64,000 nucleotides of DNA from the NCBI RefSeq assembly GCF_027923905.1, contig NZ_AP026966.1, positions 4,031,001-4,095,000 on the forward strand, given 5' to 3'. A program made the translations under genes and the position numbers. The stretch comes from Massilia varians. Its GTDB lineage: Bacteria > Pseudomonadota > Gammaproteobacteria > Burkholderiales > Burkholderiaceae_D. Below the pieces are notes generated by a model. That model was not told where the DNA came from and ran no database searches. It saw only the letters and a program-made list of their open reading frames with translations. Shown piece after piece: positions 16,633 to 23,407 of the stretch (position 1 is the first letter of the stretch; the number at the start of each line of letters is the position of its first letter).

Positions 16633-17655
16633 TCAACTCCCCAGCCTGCGCACGACCAACACCATGGCATCGTCGCGGCGGCGGATGAAATCGCGCATCA
16701 GGATGGCCGCGACCAGCGCCGGGCTGCGCCCGGCCAGGCCGGGATACTTGTCCAGGTCCCACTGGGTCTGAATGCCGTCCGAGTGCATGATGCACAGCGC
16801 CCCCTTCGGGAAAGGCAGCGCGAATTCCTGCACCTTGCGCATATTGTGGCCGACGATCCCGTTGTGCGACACCAACGCGCGCCGGCTGCCGTCGATCACG
16901 CAACCGCCGATGTTGCCCACGCCGGCGAAGCGCAGCTCGCTCGCATCGAAGTCGATGCGGGCGGTCGCCAGCGCCGCGCCGCGCGTCGGGCGCAGCGCGT
17001 CGTGGGCGGCGTGCATCAACTCCCCGGCCTGGCCTCCCTTGCGGGCGTCGAGGACGCGAATCGCCGCCGCGGCGGCGCGCGCCGCCTCCGGCCCGTGGCC
17101 CAGGCCGTCGACCGCAAGCATGGACGCGCCGCGGCTGTCGCAGCGTACGCCCCAGCCGTCGCCGCACTCCTCTTCGCCGGCCATCGGCGTCCACAGCGCG
17201 CCGATCTCGACGCCGCACGGCTCGGGCGCCGGCACGTCGCGCCAGATGCGCATGAAGAAGGCGGAACCCTGACCCTGCTGGGTGTAGGCATCGAACTCGT
17301 CGGCCAGGCGACTGAGCGCGCCCAGCCCGGTGCCGGCCGTTCCCGTGGTGGACACGCCGTCAATCAGGCTGGCATCCAGGTCGGGGATGCCGGGTCCCTT
17401 GTCGATGGCGAGCACGTCGACGCCCACGCCGGCGCTTGATTGCGCCGGCCCGACGTGGATCTCGCCCTCGCCCGCATGCTTGAGGATGTTGGTGGCGGCT
17501 TCGGTGATGATCAGCGCCAGCTGGCCGGCGCGGGTCTCGTTGAAACCGAGCGCATCGGCCAGCTTCTGGCCGCTGCGCCGCACCGCCGCCACATCGCTCG
17601 CATGGTTGATCGCGAAGACTTCGTGTTGCGTGAGTGAACTGATCAGCGCTTCCAT
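16633..17655 (-). CDS. RsbT/RsbW-like ATPase fused to an RsbX/SpoIIE-type PP2C phosphatase
   Basis: 340 aa. The N-terminal HATPase (about 10-135) has ITEAATNILKHAGEGE, DKGPGIPDLDASL and AGTGLGALSRLADEFD. The C-terminal phosphatase (about 150-338) has the RsbX-type Asp motif MLAVDGLGHGPEAARAA, GVGNIGG, HSDGIQTQW and the final RRRDDAMVLVV. RsbX dephosphorylates RsbS and RsbR and resets the stressosome; the fused ATPase domain could target it to the complex or act as a second switch kinase. The start overlaps rsbT by 13 bases. Confidence 0.88.
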   Translation of the reverse strand: MEALISSLTQHEVFAINHASDVAAVRRSGQKLADALGFNETRAGQLALIITEAATNILKHAGEGEIHVGPAQSSAGVGVDVLAIDKGPGIPDLDASLIDGVSTTGTAGTGLGALSRLADEFDAYTQQGQGSAFFMRIWRDVPAPEPCGVEIGALWTPMAGEEECGDGWGVRCDSRGASMLAVDGLGHGPEAARAAAAAIRVLDARKGGQAGELMHAAHDALRPTRGAALATARIDFDASELRFAGVGNIGGCVIDGSRRALVSHNGIVGHNMRKVQEFALPFPKGALCIMHSDGIQTQWDLDKYPGLAGRSPALVAAILMRDFIRRRDDAMVLVVRRLGS

Positions 17656-18110
17656 TTCACCACCAGCACGGCAGTGCCCTCTCCAGGACGGCTTTCGATG
17701 TCGAATTCATCCGCGAGGCGCTTGGAGCCGCCCAGGCCGAGGCCGAGGCCGCCGCCGGTGGTGAAGCCGTCGCGCAGCGCGGTTTCGATGTCCGGGATGC
17801 CGGGACCGGCATCGACGAACAGCAGGCCGATGCCCTTGCGGATGCCGTCGACCAGGCTGTCGAGGTGGACTTCGCCGCCCCCGCCATACTTGATCGTGTT
17901 ACGTGCCAGCTCGCTCGCGGCCGTGACCAGCTTGGTCTGGTCGACCAGGGACAAGGCGATGGCCACCGCCCGCTCGCGCACCTGCTTGCGCAGGCCTACA
18001 ACGTCCTCGTCCGACTGCAGGCGCAGGGTCACGCGTGCGGTGCGATGCTGGCGGTGGCGATCCAGCAGCGCGGTATCGAACAGGACTGCGTCGGTTTGCG
18101 CGCCGTTCAT
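17643..18110 (-). CDS. rsbT: Stressosome switch kinase RsbT
   Basis: 155 aa, GHKL-type serine/threonine kinase. Motifs: ASELARNTIKYGGGGEV (N box), DAGPGIPDIETAL (G1) and GGGLGLGLGGSKRLADEFDI (G2). In Bacillus, RsbT held by RsbR-RsbS phosphorylates both on stress and is then released to activate RsbU; no RsbU or sigma-B gene is present here. Overlaps rsbS by one base (TAATG). Confidence 0.92.
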   Translation of the reverse strand: MNGAQTDAVLFDTALLDRHRQHRTARVTLRLQSDEDVVGLRKQVRERAVAIALSLVDQTKLVTAASELARNTIKYGGGGEVHLDSLVDGIRKGIGLLFVDAGPGIPDIETALRDGFTTGGGLGLGLGGSKRLADEFDIESRPGEGTAVLVVKWKR

Positions 18111-18466
18111 TATTTATAGCTCTTTCCCAGCAAGGCCATGCCCTTCTCGACGTTCAGGGCGGTCTTGACGCCGTGCAGCGTCAGGCCCAGCTCGACGAGG
18201 GTGATCGCCACCGCCGGCTGCATGCCGACGACCACGGTACGGGCATCGAGCACGCGCGCCATGGCGGCGGTATTGCTGATCATGCGGCCGATGAAGGAAT
18301 CGACCAGGTCGAGCGCCGAGATGTCGATCAGGACGCCCTTGGCGCCGTCGCTCACGATGCGTTCGGTGAGATCGTCCTGCAGCTGCATGGCGAGGCGGTC
18401 GTGCATGTCGACCTGGATCGTGACGAGCAACAGGTCGCCCATGCGCAGGATAGGAATGCGTTCCAT
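18110..18466 (-). CDS. rsbS: Stressosome scaffold protein RsbS (STAS domain)
   Basis: 118 aa, a single STAS domain, normal RsbS length. The phospho-acceptor lies in LIDISALDLVDSFIGRMI (D56-S57), matching the conserved Ser phosphorylated by RsbT. The STAS C-terminal block VVGMQPAVAITLVELGL is intact. It forms the stressosome core with RsbR. 22 bases after rsbR. Confidence 0.93.
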   Translation of the reverse strand: MERIPILRMGDLLLVTIQVDMHDRLAMQLQDDLTERIVSDGAKGVLIDISALDLVDSFIGRMISNTAAMARVLDARTVVVGMQPAVAITLVELGLTLHGVKTALNVEKGMALLGKSYK

Positions 18467-18488
18467 ATGCTTGTCCTATGCTTGCGCG

Positions 18489-19349
18489 TTACGCCTTGGC
18501 GACGACCGAGGTGCCGGTGCGCTCGAGCGCGACCAGGAAGGCGTCGGCCAGGGTGGCCTTGGTGATCACGTCTTCCAGGTTCACGCCGAGGTGCACGATG
18601 GTCTGGGCGATCTGCGGGCGGATGCCGCTGATGATGCAGTCGGCGCCCATCAGGCGGGCGGCAGCGATGGTCTTCATCAGGTGCTGGGCCACCAGGGTGT
18701 CGACGGTCGGCACGCCGGTGATGTCGATGATGGCGATGATCGCGCCGGTGTCGACGATCTTCTGCAGGATGTTTTCCATCACCACCTGGGTGCGGGCCGA
18801 ATCCAGGGTGCCGATCAGCGGCAGCGCCAGGATGCCGTTCCACAGCTTGACGACCGGGGTCGAGAGCTCGAGCAGTTCCTGCTGCTGGCGCACGATGATC
18901 TGGTCCTTGGTCTTCTGGAACACCTCGATGGTGAACAGGCCGAGCTTGTCGAGCAGGGTGCTGATGGTCCAGGAGGCCGCGGCCAGCCCGTCGGCGTCGC
19001 CGGCGAAGGCGGTGCGCAGCTGGGTGAACAGCGGCTGCTTCAGCGAGAAGACGAAGGTGGCGGTCTCGCTCGGGGTCGAGCCCGACTTGGCGCGGGTCGC
19101 CGAGATCTCGGCCATCAGGTCGCGCACCTCGTCCCACGAGCGGTGCTCGATGTTGTCCAGTTCGCCGCCGCGGGTAGCGGCAGCGAACGCGGCCAGGAAC
19201 TGCTGGCAATGGCTGCGCAACTGCTCTTTCGAGCTTGCCGTACCGCGCACGGTCAGTGCTTCCAGCTGTGCAATCCACTCCGCGCCGATGTCGGCCTGGT
19301 GTTCCTGGATGAGCTGGCTGATGCGGGCGGCGTAATCCTTCGTGGTCAT
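18489..19349 (-). CDS. rsbR: Stressosome co-antagonist RsbR
   Basis: 286 aa. A variable N-terminal sensor turret (about 1-150, all-helical, globin-like in the family) is followed by a STAS domain (about 163-280). The C-terminal phospho-site is in DITGVPTVDTLVAQH (T218), and GTLDSART holds a Ser (S184) 34 residues before it, the spacing of the two Thr sites of Bacillus RsbRA; here the first site is Ser rather than Thr. Family blocks SGIRPQIAQTIVHLGV and VITKATL are intact. First gene of the operon. No heme- or flavin-binding residue can be assigned by eye, so the signal is unknown. Confidence 0.93.
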   Translation of the reverse strand: MTTKDYAARISQLIQEHQADIGAEWIAQLEALTVRGTASSKEQLRSHCQQFLAAFAAATRGGELDNIEHRSWDEVRDLMAEISATRAKSGSTPSETATFVFSLKQPLFTQLRTAFAGDADGLAAASWTISTLLDKLGLFTIEVFQKTKDQIIVRQQQELLELSTPVVKLWNGILALPLIGTLDSARTQVVMENILQKIVDTGAIIAIIDITGVPTVDTLVAQHLMKTIAAARLMGADCIISGIRPQIAQTIVHLGVNLEDVITKATLADAFLVALERTGTSVVAKA

Positions 19350-19498
19350 CTTGTTCGTTTCCTAGTTTTGATGGTGGAAGTCAGGTGCGCTGCGCGGAAC
19401 ACGGGCGTGCGTACCCATCGTTACAGAAATAAACAACTATAACACTTATTGCATTATGGTTACGGCCCGCTTGTGTCGTGCGCGCTACCTGAATTCAA

Positions 19499-19530
19499 CA
19501 AAAAACCGCCGAGCTGGGGCAACGGCGGTT
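19499..19530 (-). terminator. Terminator of the small lipoprotein gene
   Basis: On the minus strand AACCGCCG, an 11-base loop and CGGCGGTT are followed by TTTTTGTT. It ends the transcript of the gene at 19585-19956, upstream of the stressosome operon, whose promoter must lie in about 19350-19490; no confident boxes were found there. Confidence 0.85.
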
Positions 19531-19584
19531 CGTATAGAAGTCGCCCTCTATTTTTGTTGAGCGCGGCCGGGATGCGGGGTGTGC

Positions 19585-19956
19585 CTAGGCGGCCGGACGG
19601 AGCTGGACGTCGATGACCCGGCCGGTGATCCGGTCGATCCGGAACACCAGCATCTGCTCCCTGCCGGGGCTGCCGTTCGCGGCACGCTGGGCCACCAGGT
19701 AGGCCGGATCCTCGTAGTCGGCGTAGGTCGTGGGCTCGCCCAGCCAGAGCTTGATCTCGACGACCGACATCCCTTCCGGATGGTGGCGGTCCAGGAAGGA
19801 GGTCATCATGCAGCCGCGTCCGAAACGGTCGGCCTGCGCCCAGCGCTCGCGGTCGAAATCGCAGGAGCCCCATTCGAAGGCCAGGACGACGGCGGTATTG
19901 CCGCCGCAGGCGTGCAGGGACAGCGACAGGAGGATCAGGGAAATGAGCTTGCGCAT
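19585..19956 (-). CDS. Small lipoprotein, SmpA/OmlA (BamE)-like
   Basis: 123 aa. The lipoprotein signal peptide MRKLISLILLSLSLHACGGN has a lipobox-like LHAC, with Cys near residue 17 as the acylation site. The mature part contains the SmpA/OmlA-like pattern SVVEIKLWLGEPTTYADY...LVFRIDRITGRVIDVQ. This fold often checks or docks outer membrane proteins, but this is too short and divergent to be BamE itself. The start at 19956 is chosen because it opens the lipoprotein signal; the longer frame adds 15 unrelated residues. Confidence 0.75.
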   Translation of the reverse strand: MRKLISLILLSLSLHACGGNTAVVLAFEWGSCDFDRERWAQADRFGRGCMMTSFLDRHHPEGMSVVEIKLWLGEPTTYADYEDPAYLVAQRAANGSPGREQMLVFRIDRITGRVIDVQLRPAA

Positions 19957-20194
19957 GTTCCGTCCGGAAGGTAGGCCACCAACTTGGGATTCTCGGAGCA
20001 TGCTGACGACGCTTCTTGTGCCGCCTCAAATCGGAGTGCATTGCCGATAGAAACCACCCGCCTCGTGCGCTGCGGGTACAAGGGGCGCGCCTGCAAGCGC
20101 CCGCGGCCTTGTGGGCCCACAACGATAGGGGGCTCGTCCTTGGCTACATTGGGCGGATAAGGCACTGACCGATCAATCCGTTCAAAGGACAACG

Positions 20195-20749
20195 ATGCGG
20201 CGTTTCTACATCACGCTCGGCGCGCCCACCAGCGTCGACGGCAAGGTCATCTCTGCGAACCACCTGGACACGATCAACGGCGTCCCGATGGCGCTCGAAG
20301 GCGACAAGTGCTGGTGTCCGGCATGCGATGCCGAGGGGACCATCGTGCTCGACGGTCCCCGGCTGAGCGAAACCTTCGAAGGCCGCGAGTTCGCGCTCAG
20401 CGATGACCTGTGCGCCTGCCAATGCGACCCGCCGCCGCGCCTGCTGGCCGCCCAGACCTTCGCCTACCAGGAGTTCGACGGCGACTGGCATGCAGCCCAG
20501 GCCGGCGCGGCGGCGCTGGCCGCCGCCAAGCTCAACGCGTCCGCAGGCGGCGCACCGCCTTCGGACGGCATTCCGTTCGTGCTGCTGGATCCTCGCACGC
20601 AGGAGCCTTACGCCCACCGCCCCTATCGTCTTCGGCTGCGCAATGGCGTGATCGAAGGCACGACCAACGCGAGCGGCGCCACACGGCCACTGAGCGCGGC
20701 GGAACGCGCCGCGGTGCTCGCGTGGTCGGTCGAAGGCGGTATCGGCTGA
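20195..20749 (+). CDS. PAAR-like domain protein, probable type VI secretion spike tip
   Basis: 184 aa. Residues 1-80 follow the PAAR pattern of repeated Gly turns and Cys/His positions (LGAPTSVDGKVISAN, VPMALEGDKCWCPACDAEGTIV, FALSDDLCACQC). PAAR proteins cap the VgrG spike of the type VI secretion system and carry or recruit effectors. The C-terminal part (about 125-180: PFVLLDPRTQEPYAHRPYRLRL...GATRPLSAAERA) resembles an Ig-like adaptor seen on PAAR proteins. No other T6SS gene lies in the window, so this is an orphan effector island. The next gene starts 28 bases downstream. Confidence 0.75.
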   Translation: MRRFYITLGAPTSVDGKVISANHLDTINGVPMALEGDKCWCPACDAEGTIVLDGPRLSETFEGREFALSDDLCACQCDPPPRLLAAQTFAYQEFDGDWHAAQAGAAALAAAKLNASAGGAPPSDGIPFVLLDPRTQEPYAHRPYRLRLRNGVIEGTTNASGATRPLSAAERAAVLAWSVEGGIG

Positions 20750-20776
20750 TCGCTGGCCCGACACTGCGGCGACGGC

Positions 20777-21844
20777 ATGTACGTTCCCGGCAAGCCCCAT
20801 CCTTTCTTCCCCAGGCACCAGTTCCATGGCGTGCGCGTCTATGGGAACTACCAGCGCGTCGAGGAATGCAGGACGCATCACTACGTGGGCTCGTGCGCGA
20901 CGGTGAAGCACGGGATTGCCGCCTATGTCCTGAGCCCTGAGCACCTGTGGGCAACGTTCCAGACGGAGGCGGAAGACCTGCTGAAGGTGAATGGATCCTT
21001 CATCGCGGATCCGACGAAGCGGAACAGGCGCATCAATGCGGCGTACGCGCGGCTCTGGCTGGCGGACAAGCGCTTTCAGTGGGCGGGTCTGGCCGCGTTC
21101 GCGTCCAAGCAGGTCGGCTGCGGCCTGCTGCATTCGACCGACGTCATCGAGCGGAACCGGCGTGAACGAGAGCAGATCCAGCGGTCCTTCGCCCAGGCCG
21201 CGGTGAGCGGCGCCGAGGCGGCCACGCTGGTACAGATGGGGACCGAAGTCGCGGCCCACAACATGCTTCGGCGGCTTGGGCACGGCAATATGCATCTGTT
21301 TCTCGATATTTATCCCTTGCACCGGTTTTTCATGGAGCGCGGGTGGGAAGACTTTGAAAAATATTTGCGTTACAGACAGAACGATAAATACCCTGTCTAT
21401 TGGGACATCGATAGGGCCAGACTGCCCTTTGGTGTTCCTTTTCGTGAAATTACCTTGGGATTTGAGCGGATACATGCAGGCACGCTGCATGAAGGAGTAA
21501 GACTACTGGCACAGCATGAACAATTGAACATTCTCCAGAAAATCATGTATGACGACAGGTTCATGCAATCGCTACTTGCTATAAACCAGTTCGCGTGGGC
21601 TACTGGATTTCCGACCGGCGACTATCAGGAAATCCAACTGACGCTCTCGGCCCAGTGCAAGGGTAAAACGGGCGTAACCTCATGGTTCTCTAAAGAAAAG
21701 TACGCGAAACTGTGGGTGCCCGAGCAACGCATGCCATTCGTATTCAGTGCGGCCGAGCGATTCGACAAACTTCTGAATAGCCCAGAGCGGCGTCGTTTCG
21801 AAGAGTCGATTCAAGCAGTTGCCGAGGGCGGAGATATAAGGTGA
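20777..21844 (+). CDS. Candidate T6SS effector, DUF2515-like
   Basis: 355 aa, no signal peptide or membrane segment. The central part resembles DUF2515 (Bacillus YppC) in wording: NRRINAAYARLWLADKRF-QWAGLAAFASKQVG followed by GHGNMHLFLDIYPLHRFF; this is recognition by eye and the activity of that family is unknown. Position directly after a PAAR gene and before two membrane-anchored paralogues makes an effector likely (inference). Base composition changes within the gene: 42 of 60 G+C at 21061-21120, but 26 of 60 at 21361-21420 and 27 of 60 at 21481-21540. The stop overlaps the next gene as GTGATGG, with that gene's start at 21841. Confidence 0.65.
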   Translation: MYVPGKPHPFFPRHQFHGVRVYGNYQRVEECRTHHYVGSCATVKHGIAAYVLSPEHLWATFQTEAEDLLKVNGSFIADPTKRNRRINAAYARLWLADKRFQWAGLAAFASKQVGCGLLHSTDVIERNRREREQIQRSFAQAAVSGAEAATLVQMGTEVAAHNMLRRLGHGNMHLFLDIYPLHRFFMERGWEDFEKYLRYRQNDKYPVYWDIDRARLPFGVPFREITLGFERIHAGTLHEGVRLLAQHEQLNILQKIMYDDRFMQSLLAINQFAWATGFPTGDYQEIQLTLSAQCKGKTGVTSWFSKEKYAKLWVPEQRMPFVFSAAERFDKLLNSPERRRFEESIQAVAEGGDIR

Positions 21845-22581
21845 TGGCGAATTATCGCCCTCTTGTACTGGTCGTCATCGCTGGCGCCGCTCTATGGTGG
21901 CACTACCGGACGCCGGAACCGACCGTCCTGTCGTTTCATCTCGGGCAAACGTTCGAGGAAGTCGCCCAGAACTCGACCTATCCGGTCATGGAGCGATCGA
22001 ACCATCCTGCAGATGATGCTACCCAATTTGGAGCGACGTGGGTCTCGGAACCTGCCGTGATCATTCGCTTCACCGACCCTATCCACGGCTTCACACTGCC
22101 ACCGACAAAATTTGCCGCACTGACCTACGAACACAATGTGGCATCGGTACTCTCCACTTCGCCGATGCTGGAAAAACTACCCTTTGACAAAGCCGTGGCA
22201 ATACTGGAAAACCTGCAGAAGCAGTTCAAGGCCGGTGGCTGGGCACCATACGAGGATGATGGAAGTCGCTGGTTCGATCTGACGCCCGAGGGAAAGAAGC
22301 GACTGCATGCGGCCATGCTCAAGCCGCCGTTCCTCGAACACTACACGCTGCGCGTCCCCAAGAAGTATGCGATGACCTTCCGGTTCAAATGCGCCGAAGG
22401 CTGCTGGACCCGCGAACCTCCCTATCTGTTTCTTATCGACGTGAGTATCAGCAGCGACTCACATGGCTGGGAGCTTGGCGATCCGCCGATCTGGGACGAA
22501 TCACACCCGGCCCAACAAGCGACTATAAAGCCAGTCGCAAGCAGAGCTCATGCAGTTGTCGAGGGCGGAGGCTGGTCGTGA
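21841..22581 (+). CDS. Membrane-anchored protein, candidate immunity protein 1
   Basis: 246 aa of no known family. One N-terminal transmembrane helix (RPLVLVVIAGAALWWHY, about 5-21), with the remaining 220 residues predicted periplasmic. Short downstream partner genes with such an anchor behind a T6SS effector are typically immunity proteins against a periplasmic toxin; that is inference from position. It is about 70 percent identical by eye over residues 20-200 to the next gene. Coupled to the effector stop and, through GTGA, to the next gene. Two Cys in KCAEGCWTRE are shared by both copies. Confidence 0.7.
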   Translation: MMANYRPLVLVVIAGAALWWHYRTPEPTVLSFHLGQTFEEVAQNSTYPVMERSNHPADDATQFGATWVSEPAVIIRFTDPIHGFTLPPTKFAALTYEHNVASVLSTSPMLEKLPFDKAVAILENLQKQFKAGGWAPYEDDGSRWFDLTPEGKKRLHAAMLKPPFLEHYTLRVPKKYAMTFRFKCAEGCWTREPPYLFLIDVSISSDSHGWELGDPPIWDESHPAQQATIKPVASRAHAVVEGGGWS

Positions 22582-23324
22582 AGAAGAATGATCGCCGTCT
22601 TGTACTGGCCGGCGTCGCTGGCATTGTGCTTTGGTGGCACTTCCGCACGCCCGAACCGACCATCCTGTCGTTTCGTATCGGGCAGACGTTCGAAGAGGTC
22701 GTTCGAAATTCGACCTATCCGGTGATGAAGCGTTCGAACCTCCCGGCCGACGACCCAGGCGATGGCCAGTTCGGGGCAACATGGGTGACGGAGCCGGCTG
22801 TGATTATCCGATTCAGCGATCCTGTCCATGGGTTCACACTGCCGCCAACGAAATTTGCTGCACTCGGATTCGAACACAACGTCGCCACGACGCTGTCAAC
22901 CTCGCCGATGCTGGACAAGTTGCCATTCGATGAAGCCGTGACCATCCTCGAAGACCTGCAGCAGCAGTTCAAGGACGGCGGATGGGAACCATATGAACTT
23001 CACCAAAGCCACTGGTTCGACCTTTCGCCAGATGGCAAGAGGCGGTTGCACGCCGCGATGTTCAAGCCGCCATTCTTCCGCCAGGAAACCTTGCGCGTCC
23101 CTAGAAAGTACGCAATGACCTTGCGCCTCAAATGCGCCGAAGGCTGCTGGACCCGCGAGTCACCCTATCTGTTCCTCATCGACCATTGGCGTTGGTACCG
23201 ACACCCACGGTTCTCAACCTGGCGACCCGCCGATCTGGGACAGATCCCATCCGGCGAGAAAAGTGCCCACAATTCCAGTCAACACCAGCCTTCCCGCGAA
23301 CCGCACTCGCTGATAGTCGGCTAG
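22578..23324 (+). CDS. Paralogue of the preceding protein, candidate immunity protein 2, C-terminus frameshifted
   Basis: 248 aa. The GTG start at 22578 overlaps the previous stop (GTGA) and gives the same N-terminal anchor (RRLVLAGVAGIVLWWHF). Similarity to copy 1 is continuous up to SPYLFLID and then stops. Shifting by one base after ATCGAC (about 23180) restores it: GDPPIWDRSHP in the shifted frame against GDPPIWDESHP in copy 1. So one extra base near 23181-23200 has replaced the last 50 or so residues; the restored frame would end at 23313. Whether the product still folds is unclear. Confidence 0.72.
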   Translation: MKKNDRRLVLAGVAGIVLWWHFRTPEPTILSFRIGQTFEEVVRNSTYPVMKRSNLPADDPGDGQFGATWVTEPAVIIRFSDPVHGFTLPPTKFAALGFEHNVATTLSTSPMLDKLPFDEAVTILEDLQQQFKDGGWEPYELHQSHWFDLSPDGKRRLHAAMFKPPFFRQETLRVPRKYAMTLRLKCAEGCWTRESPYLFLIDHWRWYRHPRFSTWRPADLGQIPSGEKSAHNSSQHQPSREPHSLIVG

Positions 23325-23349
23325 CAAGCGCAGGACACGCTCGCCCAAT

Positions 23350-23382
23350 AAAAAACCGCCAGGCTCACGCACTGGCGGTTTT
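23350..23382. terminator. Bidirectional terminator between the immunity gene and pnp
   Basis: AAAACCGCCAG, a nine-base loop and CTGGCGGTTTT, with an A run on the left and a T run on the right, so it can end transcripts from both convergent genes. Confidence 0.9.
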
Positions 23383-23407
23383 CATAGGCTAAAAGCCGGG
23401 AGCAGAA

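Noticed and set aside
20195..23324. Reading the island as an integrated phage or a Rhs locus
   Set aside because: There are no phage structural genes, integrase, attachment repeats or YD repeats; only a PAAR gene, one candidate effector and two partner genes.
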